A stretch of 64,000 nucleotides of DNA. Origin: Sphingobacterium sp. ML3W. Lineage in GTDB: Bacteria; Bacteroidota; Bacteroidia; Sphingobacteriales; Sphingobacteriaceae. Both the position numbers and the translations under genes were made by a program. Below the pieces are notes generated by a model, which was given only the letters and a program-made list of their open reading frames with translations, was not told the DNA's origin and searched no databases. Positions 56,573 to 64,000 of this stretch are shown piece by piece. The stretch spans positions 1,178,001 through 1,242,000 of the forward strand of contig NZ_CP009278.1 of NCBI RefSeq assembly GCF_000747525.1, read 5' to 3'. The number at the start of each line of letters is the position of its first letter. Position 1 is the stretch's first letter.

Positions 56573-58342
56573 TTAGCTAAGTTCTTGATACATTTCTTCA
56601 ATTTTTTCGTCAAACTCTTTGAGTATAACTTTCCTTTTCAGACTTAGTTTTGGCGTTAATTGGCCATCGTCTATTGTCCATTCTTTGGGAAGTAATATGA
56701 ATTTTTTTATTTTTTCCCAGTGACCAAATTCTGTTGATAAACGCTCGATCTCTTGGTTGTATTTTTCGATTACTTTTGGGTTTTTAATTGTTTCCTCTTT
56801 TGAAACAACAGCTATTCCCTTAAATTTCATCCATTTTTCGATTTCTTCAAATGCGGGTACAATTAATGCCGAAGGAAATTTTCTATTTTCTCCCAGTACC
56901 ATAATCTGTGCAATAAGCGTGGATTCCATCAGCTTTGTTTCAATTGCTTGTGGAGCGATGTATTTTCCACCTGCGGTTTTAAACATCTCTTTTTTACGGT
57001 CCGTAATCTTTAAAAATCCATCGGATGATATTTCTCCTATATCTCCTGTTTTTAAAAATCCATTTTCATCAAATGTTTCTTTTGTGGCTTCATCATTTTT
57101 GTAATAACCAGAAGTGATGCTTGGCCCCTTAACAAGAATCTCCCCGTCTGGTGCTATTTTTACTTCTAGGTTTTTGAGTGGTCGCCCTACAGTTCCAAAC
57201 TTGATACCTGTATCCATAAATGTATTGACTGCGATAACGGGAGAAGTTTCTGTAAGTCCGTAGCCTTCTAACACTTTCATATCTGCTGCCCAGAAAACAC
57301 GTGCTAGTCTTTCTTGTAATGCTGCTCCTCCTGAAACGATTATTTTTATATTACCACCTAATGCTTCTTTCCATTTCGAAAAAATTAATTTGCGAGCGAT
57401 AGCGAGTTGAAAATTGTACCAAGCACTATTTTTTGCTGGTTCTTGATAGCGCAGTCCTAGGTCAAGGGCCCACATGAATAATGATTTTTTGATTCCTGTT
57501 AAATCTTTCCCTTTGGAAACAATTTTATCATACACTTTTTCCAATACACGTGGTACTGTTGTAAAAAGATCTGGTTTGACATCATTGATATCGACGACTA
57601 CATTATCCAGTGTTTCGCAAAAATAAATCTCTACACCTTTTGAGTAATACATATAGACGACCATACGTTCGAAAATATGGCATAAAGGTAAAAAGCTGAT
57701 TGCTTTTTTGAAATCGGGTCTTATGAGGTGGTTACAAGCCTGTACATTACTTAAAATATTTTTATGGGATAGGTATACCCCTTTCGGTTTCCCTGTTGTT
57801 CCTGATGTATAGATCAATGTCAATAAATCATCCTCTTGGATGGCATCGTTGTATGGTTTTAAATCTGTGCTTAGTTTTTCACCGATTTCAAATAGGCTAT
57901 CCAGGTCTTTATGATGCGCTGTGTAGTCGAAGGAATAGATCGGAATGGTCAGTTGATGGTCGTTCAGCGCAGTGTCAACACGCTCAGAAAGATCTGTATT
58001 GCTCACAAATATTAACTTAACTTCTGCATCGTTGACGATGTATGAAAGGTCTTGTGGTGCTAATGTTGGATATAGCGGCACAAGCGCAATCCCCAATTGA
58101 TTACAGGCAAAATCCACGATACTCCATTCTGGTCGATTTCCTGACATGAGGGCTACACGATCACCTTTTTGCAATCCGATGTCCAATAATGCTTTACTAA
58201 GATTGTTTATTTTAGTAATAAATTCATCGGTTTGATAGGTTTGCCAATGTGCATTTTTATCGCGGCCAGCAATAATAGTTTTATTCGAATATTCGGATTT
58301 ATAGTTGGTTAGGAGATCAAAAATTCTACTTTGTTGTGCCAT
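56573..58342 (-). CDS. Long-chain acyl-CoA synthetase (AMP-binding)
   Basis: 589 residues. The P-loop-like LTLIYTSGTTGKPKGVYLSH, then SGGAALQERLARVFWAADMK, EGYGLTETSPV and TGDIGEISSDGFLKITDRKKE are the standard motifs of the ANL superfamily; length and the C-terminal domain fit long-chain acyl-CoA ligases (FAA1/FadD15-like). It activates fatty acids with ATP and CoA for lipid synthesis or breakdown. Single-gene unit with its own terminator. Confidence 0.93.
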   Translation of the reverse strand: MAQQSRIFDLLTNYKSEYSNKTIIAGRDKNAHWQTYQTDEFITKINNLSKALLDIGLQKGDRVALMSGNRPEWSIVDFACNQLGIALVPLYPTLAPQDLSYIVNDAEVKLIFVSNTDLSERVDTALNDHQLTIPIYSFDYTAHHKDLDSLFEIGEKLSTDLKPYNDAIQEDDLLTLIYTSGTTGKPKGVYLSHKNILSNVQACNHLIRPDFKKAISFLPLCHIFERMVVYMYYSKGVEIYFCETLDNVVVDINDVKPDLFTTVPRVLEKVYDKIVSKGKDLTGIKKSLFMWALDLGLRYQEPAKNSAWYNFQLAIARKLIFSKWKEALGGNIKIIVSGGAALQERLARVFWAADMKVLEGYGLTETSPVIAVNTFMDTGIKFGTVGRPLKNLEVKIAPDGEILVKGPSITSGYYKNDEATKETFDENGFLKTGDIGEISSDGFLKITDRKKEMFKTAGGKYIAPQAIETKLMESTLIAQIMVLGENRKFPSALIVPAFEEIEKWMKFKGIAVVSKEETIKNPKVIEKYNQEIERLSTEFGHWEKIKKFILLPKEWTIDDGQLTPKLSLKRKVILKEFDEKIEEMYQELS

Positions 58343-58465
58343 AATGAAATATTTAAAATATTTACTTAATTGGTTTATTACTAAGTATTCAAATGTAATC
58401 TAATATATGAAAAATGTTTTGATGTACATTTTTTATATTTAAAATATTTTGATAACATTTTAGAA

Positions 58466-58497
58466 TTTGCGTCGTTTAATTATTGATATTACCTTTG
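58466..58497 (+). promoter_or_regulatory. Promoter of the small outer-membrane protein gene
   Basis: TTTG at 58466-58469 and a perfect -7 element TACCTTTG at 58490-58497, spacer 20 bp. Start of transcription would be near 58503, 30 bp before the ATG. Confidence 0.65.
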
Positions 58498-58532
58498 AAA
58501 ATTAAATTGAATAAAAAACACTGACATTACGT

Positions 58533-59033
58533 ATGAAAAAATTATCTTGGATCTTAGGAATGGCAATTGGCTTATCGGGATTATCAAATGAAGCTTTTGC
58601 ACAGTTAGATTCAAAAGGGGCAATCGGAGCTCGTTTTGGCTCTGCCCAAGGGATTACCTATAAACACACACTTTCAAATGATCGCGCCTTAGAAGCGCTC
58701 CTAAGTATTCAGAGCAATTCAGACTATAGACGGTTTAGAGTAGTGGGGTTGTATGAATATTATAAACCTTTATCATCTGCTTTTAATTGGTATTATGGGT
58801 TTGGAGGTGGTTTTGGCTCTTATAAAGAGAAAGACAAAACAATCGATGGTAGCCGTGTTGAATATGATTCTGAGTTAGCACTTAGTATAGATGGGATTAT
58901 AGGAGTAGAATATAATATTCCAGAAACTCCTTTTCAGGTTTCATTGGATGTAAAACCCTATTTAGATTTTCTGCAGTCTAGTAGCATCAAATTACTAGAT
59001 CCAATTGGTTTTTCATTCCGTTATAGATTTTAG
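58533..59033 (+). CDS. Small outer-membrane beta-barrel protein
   Basis: 166 residues. Signal peptide ends EAFAQ. The mature protein is alternating amphipathic strands (FGSAQGITYKHTL, FNWYYGFGGGFGSY, ALSIDGIIGVEYNI) and ends in SFRYRF, a terminal aromatic beta-signal recognised by the BAM complex. Probably an eight-stranded barrel. No function can be assigned. It has its own promoter and terminator. Confidence 0.8.
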   Translation: MKKLSWILGMAIGLSGLSNEAFAQLDSKGAIGARFGSAQGITYKHTLSNDRALEALLSIQSNSDYRRFRVVGLYEYYKPLSSAFNWYYGFGGGFGSYKEKDKTIDGSRVEYDSELALSIDGIIGVEYNIPETPFQVSLDVKPYLDFLQSSSIKLLDPIGFSFRYRF

Positions 59034-59052
59034 TAAATGATCTATGAAAAAT

Positions 59053-59089
59053 AAATAAGGTCACTTGGGTGTAAAGTGACCTTATTTAT
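59053..59089. terminator. Bidirectional terminator
   Basis: AAATAAGGTCACTT (59053-59066) pairs with AAGTGACCTTATTT (59074-59087) around a 7-nt loop. It closes the barrel gene and the convergent M61 peptidase gene. Confidence 0.88.
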
Positions 59090-59090
59090 T

Positions 59091-60824
59091 TTAAGATAGC
59101 CAGAATTGAGCTAATTTTTTCTGTTCTTCGGATTGTTCCTTCAAAGGTTGTATTCTGAATAATTTCTTACTATTTGGACGAATTTCTATTTTAAGATTTT
59201 TGATAATCCCATCTCGCGCTATCAAAACATCTAAAAGTTCTCCTGCTGTGCTATGCTGCATAAAATAGTCGTATTCTTTATCTTTCATATCCAACCTGAT
59301 ACCATTGATAGCGATCAATTCATCGCGGACATTTAAACCTCCATCCCAAGCACCAGAACCTCTTTCTACTGCCGTGACAGTTTGGATACCATCGTTTTTT
59401 TGATAACTAATCCCTATTCCTAAATTTTTGCTATCCGCATTAATGTCTATGATCTCATATCCAACAAGGTTGAAATAATGATTATAGGGTAATTCGCTAT
59501 GTTCATAAGCTGCTTCAAAGATTTCTTTGACCGTAATACCGGTGACTTCTTCTACAAGCTGTTGGAACTCGAGTTCCTCAAAACCCCGGTTTTGTTGCAG
59601 ATAAAAATGATTATAGGCTGCTTTTAGGACATCGTCGAGTTTTTTAGTACCGTTAGAAGAAGCAATTATCTTCAAATCTAACAGGACCGTCAACATCGCT
59701 CCTTTATTGTAGTAGGATATGCTCGAGTTTGGAGAGTTTTCATCCTGACGGTAGTATTTTACCCAAGAATCAAAGCTGGCTTCTGCTGCAGATTGAATGA
59801 GATGCCCCGGACGATTGAGGACAGTTGTAAAATCATTCGCTAATAGGTTTAGATATTCCTGCTCGGAAAAGAAATCACATCTTTTGAGTATCAGGTTGTC
59901 GTAGTATGAGGTAAAGCCTTCCATAATCCATAGACCTGTTGTATAGTTCTCTTGATCGTAGTTAAATGGCCCCAATGCTTTAGGACGAAGACGCTTTACA
60001 TGCCATAAATGAAAGTACTCATGTGCGATTAGGTTGAGGTATGTCTTGTAGGAGGTTTCGTTGCTATATGCCGTTCTTGATGCTCCCAATACGGTGGAGT
60101 TGAGGTGTTCTAGTCCTCCTCCTCCAGATTGATAATTATGTGTGATGAATACATACCTTTTGTTGGGGTTGGACCCCCAAATACGGGTTTCTTCTTCAAC
60201 AATTTTCTTTACATCGGCAGTTAACCTTTCTTTGTTATAGGTGCCGCCACCAACCATCGCAAACTCGTGCACCACGTTTGATGCTTGAATTGTCCATATA
60301 TCCTGATTGCCAATTTCTATAGGTGAATCGTAAAGAATATCAAAGTCTGAAGCATAGAATGTGTTCTGTCCGATTTTTTCAAGACCTGTTGATATATTTT
60401 CCCATAGCTTATGGGGAAAGAATCGGATAGTTACGGGTTCGGCGATCCTTCCAGCTATATGTAAGAATGTAGCTGTTGGTACAATAAAAGCATGATCTGC
60501 ATTGATGAAATTCGTACGTACCGAAGTCTCAAACCCATATACATGGTAATTGAGGGTTATTGAGCTTTTGTTATGGTTGTATATACGCCAGGTGTTTTTA
60601 CTTATTTTTTCAAACTCCATCTGGTCTTCGACCGTAAAACGTTCAATCTGCTTTGAATACTCTCGTACTAAGTAAGATCCTGGGGACCATACAGGCATTT
60701 TGACATCAATAAAATCCGCTTGAATTTCGGTGATAGACATTTTTATATCTGCGTAATGTGCTTGAGGCTCACTAAAGGAAACATCAAAATGTATTTTTGA
60801 TGTACAGTTTATTTTTTCGATCAT
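59091..60824 (-). CDS. M61-family metallopeptidase with PDZ domain
   Basis: 577 residues without a clear signal peptide. N-terminal beta domain to about residue 200. Zinc motif H268-E-Y-F-H272 (LIAHEYFHLWHVKRLRP) with the third ligand E302 (WIMEGFTSYYDN). A C-terminal PDZ domain (about 470-550) includes ERGSGAWDGGLNVRDELIA. The family holds glycyl aminopeptidases that trim peptides beginning with Gly or Ala. Single gene. Confidence 0.92.
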   Translation of the reverse strand: MIEKINCTSKIHFDVSFSEPQAHYADIKMSITEIQADFIDVKMPVWSPGSYLVREYSKQIERFTVEDQMEFEKISKNTWRIYNHNKSSITLNYHVYGFETSVRTNFINADHAFIVPTATFLHIAGRIAEPVTIRFFPHKLWENISTGLEKIGQNTFYASDFDILYDSPIEIGNQDIWTIQASNVVHEFAMVGGGTYNKERLTADVKKIVEEETRIWGSNPNKRYVFITHNYQSGGGGLEHLNSTVLGASRTAYSNETSYKTYLNLIAHEYFHLWHVKRLRPKALGPFNYDQENYTTGLWIMEGFTSYYDNLILKRCDFFSEQEYLNLLANDFTTVLNRPGHLIQSAAEASFDSWVKYYRQDENSPNSSISYYNKGAMLTVLLDLKIIASSNGTKKLDDVLKAAYNHFYLQQNRGFEELEFQQLVEEVTGITVKEIFEAAYEHSELPYNHYFNLVGYEIIDINADSKNLGIGISYQKNDGIQTVTAVERGSGAWDGGLNVRDELIAINGIRLDMKDKEYDYFMQHSTAGELLDVLIARDGIIKNLKIEIRPNSKKLFRIQPLKEQSEEQKKLAQFWLS

Positions 60825-61171
60825 TTTAAAAGATTAAATAACCGATACGAATATCAGTTCAAAATATATTTGTGGTATACAAAAGTACAGGGTTATGAGT
60901 GTTATACAAAATTATTTGGACTTCTGTTTTTTAGCATACTATTTTATTTTCAGTGCTATTTTTGATTATTATAAAATTAATAATTTGTATATTACCTCTA
61001 GATAGGGCTCTCAATGGGAGAGGATTGGAATAGAAGTTGTGCTGCATTCATGAAAGCAGTATAAAGCAATAAAACACGAATAATTTTACATTTATAGCAA
61101 TGGAATTCTATTGTGAATCTAAGCAAATTTATCTAAGTTTATACGCTCGATAGAGCATAATCTTATTATTT
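60825..61171. other. Intergenic region between divergent genes
   Basis: 347 bp, very AT-rich, no reading frame of note. It must carry the promoters of the M61 gene and the BadF-type kinase gene, but no well-spaced TTTG / TAnnTTTG pair was convincing. Confidence 0.5.
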
Positions 61172-62038
61172 ATGATTTTAATAGTTGATAGCGGTTCATC
61201 CAAATCAGATTGGAAATTGGAACTTCCGGATAGCCCTCCTTTGTCTTTTTCTACAAATGGACTTAATCCGTTTTTCGTAAACGATAAAGAGATAACAAGG
61301 GTAATTAAAGAGATTCCGGAGATTATTCCATATGCTGATGAAATAACAGAGCTCTATTTCTATGGTGCGGGATGTATTTCTCCAGATCGTAGAGAAATGG
61401 TATCGAATGCATTGACTCCTCTGTTTGAGAATGCATTTATTTCCGTTGAAAATGATCTTGTGGGTAGTGCCTTGGCTACTTGTGGTAGAAACAAAGGGTA
61501 TATTGCTACGCTAGGTACTGGATCTGATATTAGTTTTTTTGATGGCAATGAGGTACAGCCTTCCAATCATGGCAATGGTTATGTGCTAGGGGATGAGGGG
61601 TCTGGGGCCTGGTTTGGAAAAAAACTGATTACATTATTTTTATATGGTAGATTGCCTAAGGATTTAGCAGAGAATTTTGCTGAAAATTATCGGATCTCTA
61701 AAGAAATTGTAATCAAGAATGTGTACCAAAAGGAACGTCCTAATGCTTATTTAGCATCATTTGCCCCTTTTTTATCGGCCAATATTACACACCCGTTTAT
61801 TGATGAGCTTGTGCGTTCGGGTTTTGAAGAGTATGTGCAGACTTGTATTTTAACTTATCAAGATTATCAGGATTATGAATGTCACTTTGTTGGATCTATC
61901 GCTTACTATCTCGATTTGATTTTACGCGATGTTTGTAATGGGTACCATATTCAAATTGGCAAAATACTGAAGTCGCCGATCAACGAATTGTTTGATTTTG
62001 TGATAGAGAGAGAGAAAAGTCCACTTGTAAATATTTAA
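61172..62038 (+). CDS. BadF/BcrA-type ATPase, probable N-acetylglucosamine kinase-like
   Basis: 288 residues. The actin-like ATPase fold shows phosphate-1 LIVDSGSSKSDWKL and phosphate-2 IATLGTGSDISFF, with GYVLGDEGSGAWFGKK between. The closest known group is the eukaryote-like GlcNAc kinase family, which phosphorylates amino sugars. Substrate is not provable here. The following glutathione peroxidase gene starts 8 bp later. Confidence 0.82.
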   Translation: MILIVDSGSSKSDWKLELPDSPPLSFSTNGLNPFFVNDKEITRVIKEIPEIIPYADEITELYFYGAGCISPDRREMVSNALTPLFENAFISVENDLVGSALATCGRNKGYIATLGTGSDISFFDGNEVQPSNHGNGYVLGDEGSGAWFGKKLITLFLYGRLPKDLAENFAENYRISKEIVIKNVYQKERPNAYLASFAPFLSANITHPFIDELVRSGFEEYVQTCILTYQDYQDYECHFVGSIAYYLDLILRDVCNGYHIQIGKILKSPINELFDFVIEREKSPLVNI

Positions 62039-62045
62039 TAATAAT

Positions 62046-62567
62046 ATGATGATTTTATCAACAATAATCGCTTGTTTTTCCATAATTTTTGGAAACCCGA
62101 GCATCTATGACTACAGCTTTAAAACTTTAGAGGGTAAAGATGTTAAGATGTCTGATTTTAAAGGAAAGAAAATTTTAATTGTGAACACTGCTTCTAAGTG
62201 TGGTTTCACTAAGCAGTATAAAGATCTGCAAGAGTTATATTCGCTCTATGGTAAAGATTTAGTAATCATTGGATTCCCTGCCAACAATTTTGGTAATCAA
62301 GAACCTGGTACAAATGGAGATATACAGGAGTTTTGTGAACAGAATTATGGTGTTGAGTTTTTAATGGCAGAAAAGGTTGAGGTGAAGGGCGACCAAATAG
62401 ATCCTTTATTTAAATATTTGATTGCTCAGAAAAATCCTGATTTTGAAGGGGAAATCAAATGGAACTTTGAAAAGTTTCTAATTGATGAGAATGGCAAGCT
62501 AATCCATCGTTATCGTTCGGCCGTCAATCCAATGGCAGATGAGATCGTCAATTGGGTAAAGAAATAA
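62046..62567 (+). CDS. Glutathione peroxidase-family protein
   Basis: 173 residues with a short hydrophobic N-terminus (MMILSTIIACFSIIFG), perhaps a signal or anchor. The peroxidatic cysteine C52 is in NTASKCGFTKQYKDLQ, the active-site Gln Q85 in FPANNFGNQEPG, and the third motif is WNFEKFLID. No selenocysteine. Most bacterial members use thioredoxin to reduce peroxides. Probably co-transcribed with the kinase gene upstream. Confidence 0.93.
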   Translation: MMILSTIIACFSIIFGNPSIYDYSFKTLEGKDVKMSDFKGKKILIVNTASKCGFTKQYKDLQELYSLYGKDLVIIGFPANNFGNQEPGTNGDIQEFCEQNYGVEFLMAEKVEVKGDQIDPLFKYLIAQKNPDFEGEIKWNFEKFLIDENGKLIHRYRSAVNPMADEIVNWVKK

Positions 62568-62575
62568 GAATTGAA

Positions 62576-62608
62576 AACCAGCAGGAATATCTTGTTGGTT
62601 TTTTTTAT
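62576..62608 (+). terminator. Terminator after the peroxidase gene
   Basis: AACCAGCAGG (62576-62585) pairs with CTTGTTGGTT (62591-62600), with two G-U pairs, followed by TTTTTTT. Confidence 0.85.
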
Positions 62609-62613
62609 CATTA

Positions 62614-62652
62614 CAATAAAAAAGAAAAGTCCACCTTGGGAGGGTGGACTTT
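62614..62652 (-). terminator. Probable terminator of tdk
   Basis: AAAGTCCACC (62627-62636) pairs with GGTGGACTTT (62643-62652). Read on the minus strand the stem is followed by TTTTCTTTTTT. It lies about 125 bp after the tdk stop. Confidence 0.6.
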
Positions 62653-62776
62653 AACTAACCAATTATAAACCTAAATTATGAAAAGTATTTTGTAGCTATT
62701 TCTAGCTGTTATTATCGTTGTTGTTATAAGTTATACAAAGGTAATGCCAAAAACCGATTTATACATTAAGATAATG

Positions 62777-63361
62777 TTAATTATTTGTTAAATTATAGTA
62801 ACAACTCCTGCATCTTGCCTCATATGCATCTTTTTCGCCAAGAAGGACTGTTTTTGTGTCCGAAGACGTTCTAAATGAGTAGTTTGCAGGGGCTCCACAT
62901 TGCATGCAAACGGCATGTACTTTTGTAACGTGCTCTGCAATAGCCATAATATTCGGTATAGGACCAAAAGGTTGTGCCATAAAATCCATATCAAGTCCTG
63001 CAACTATGACACGAATTCCTTTGTTTGCCAATTTGACACAAACTTCTGTCAGACCTTCATCAAAAAACTGCGCTTCATCAATGCCGACAACTTGTGTGTC
63101 TTGACTCAGCAGTAATATAGAAGAGGAATGGTCAACAGGGGTAGAAGGAATACTATTGCTGTCATGCGATACGACGAGATGATCATCATATCTTTTATCG
63201 ACTGCAGGTTTGAAAATTTCTACATGTAGTCGGGCATACTGCGCACGTTTTAACCTTCTTATGAGCTCTTCGGTTTTACCGGAAAACATGGATCCACAAA
63301 TAACTTCTATACTCCCGTATAGTGGTCCTCTTTGTGTGAAATTATGTTCAGAAAAAAGCAT
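62777..63361 (-). CDS. tdk: Thymidine kinase
   Basis: 194 residues. P-loop [15 protein letters not shown], Walker B-like [14 protein letters not shown] and the lasso/zinc region with CMQC and CRSC marks type II thymidine kinase. It phosphorylates thymidine in the nucleotide salvage route. Typical length. Divergent from the gene that starts at 63600. Confidence 0.96.
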   Translation of the reverse strand: MLFSEHNFTQRGPLYGSIEVICGSMFSGKTEELIRRLKRAQYARLHVEIFKPAVDKRYDDHLVVSHDSNSIPSTPVDHSSSILLLSQDTQVVGIDEAQFFDEGLTEVCVKLANKGIRVIVAGLDMDFMAQPFGPIPNIMAIAEHVTKVHAVCMQCGAPANYSFRTSSDTKTVLLGEKDAYEARCRSCYYNLTNN

Positions 63362-63599
63362 TTAAATGAATTAAAATCAATAAATTGGGTATTATTGGAA
63401 ATCAGTGATGAATCTGATGTTTATAGAAAAATAATACCACATAAGTCCTGCTAATATCAGAATTTAATATTAAATTTGAGTCTATAAAGGCTAAATACTT
63501 AACAATAAAGTATAAATCAGTAAGTTGAAAATGAAGTTTAATTCCAATTGTAAAATTTAAGCTTTTTATTGGAAATAGGGAAAGGAAATGTAAAAATTT

Positions 63600-64000
63600 A
63601 TGGCTACGAAACAAAATTTATTTGATAAAATAGGTGATTTATTGCAAGAGTTGAATGCTCAATACCTGGAGCTTTCGAATAATGGCTTTGAAAATAAAAA
63701 GACGGATTTAGCATTGTTAGAGGCCACGGCACAATATATAGCTGCTCAAGCGGGTGTTTTAAAAGCTCAAGATCTGTTGGATAAGGGGAATCAATTGGCT
63801 CGCGAGGATGAGTTGGCAGCACCAAAGGTGTCCATACATAGAGAAGAGGAAGAGAAATTGTCGTTCAACAATTACTTTACACCACCTTCTAACTTGTTTC
63901 AAGGTCGCCAGACCAAAGAGGAACAGGCATCGCCCATCGCAACTCCTGTAGAGAATGAGATTCATACACCTATTCAACCTGTTGTTCTCCAAGAGGAATC
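63600..64000 (+). CDS. Unrecognised protein, C-terminal part off the right edge
   Basis: 133 codons from the ATG at 63600 to the window end, open throughout. Starts MATKQNLFDKIGDLLQELNA and continues as acidic, Gln/Glu-rich helix (ALLEATAQYIAAQAGVLKAQ) that may be a coiled coil, then a disordered stretch (TPPSNLFQGRQTKEEQASP). No domain recognised in the visible part. No signal peptide. Confidence 0.7.
   Translation, partial: MATKQNLFDKIGDLLQELNAQYLELSNNGFENKKTDLALLEATAQYIAAQAGVLKAQDLLDKGNQLAREDELAAPKVSIHREEEEKLSFNNYFTPPSNLFQGRQTKEEQASPIATPVENEIHTPIQPVVLQEE

Overview
The window comes from a Bacteroidota chromosome, most likely the Sphingobacteriaceae (Sphingobacterium or a close relative). 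The evidence is the rRNA operon, a SusC/SusD pair, ECF sigma/FecR regulation, promoters of the TTTG-N19/20-TAnnTTTG type, a CcoN-CcoO fusion and the general AT-rich codon use. Everything here is read by eye; no database search was possible.

Layout. 1-4.3 kb is an accessory patch: the end of an IS21-type element, a HTH / HipA-like kinase / HIRAN module on the minus strand whose kinase gene carries an in-frame amber codon, and decayed copies of the HTH gene's 3' end. 4.4-4.55 kb holds a promoter followed by a compact structured RNA candidate. 5.1-11.9 kb is a nutrient-uptake operon (unknown protein, SusC, SusD, TlpA-like thioredoxin). 12.9-14.8 kb has an ECF sigma factor and its FecR-type anti-sigma, followed by a tiny coupled reading frame that may be all that is left of a third gene. 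15-18 kb has a lipoprotein and clpC on the minus strand.

18.2-31.9 kb and 39.2-45.1 kb form the functional core: low-oxygen respiration. ettA is followed by a FixL-like heme-PAS histidine kinase and a response regulator in which the receiver is fused directly to a CRP/FNR-type DNA-binding half. Next come a truncated D-lactate-dehydrogenase-like protein with a cysteine cluster, hemN, and the cbb3 oxidase assembly genes ccoI and ccoS. The structural genes ccoNO-ccoQ-ccoP-ccoG-ccoH and a SafE-type membrane protein follow 12.5 kb later. The two transcription units share a CRP-like box placed at exactly the same distance (51.5 bp) from an identical -7 element, so both are probably controlled by the fused regulator. 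Between them, on the minus strand, is an operon for extracytoplasmic flavin/iron redox chemistry (ankyrin protein, DUF2271, PepSY-flavodoxin reductase, ApbE).

32-38.9 kb is a complete rRNA operon (16S, tRNA-Ile, tRNA-Ala, 23S, 5S) with two promoters, processing stems and a terminator. It is preceded by 1.2 kb of non-coding DNA holding a MITE-like nested palindrome and about five degenerate tandem repeats.

45-64 kb is ordinary chromosome: an RND efflux system, cardiolipin synthase, a large plug-domain protein, a YihY-type membrane protein, an acyl-CoA synthetase, a small outer-membrane barrel, an M61 peptidase, a BadF-type sugar kinase, glutathione peroxidase, thymidine kinase and the start of an unrecognised gene.
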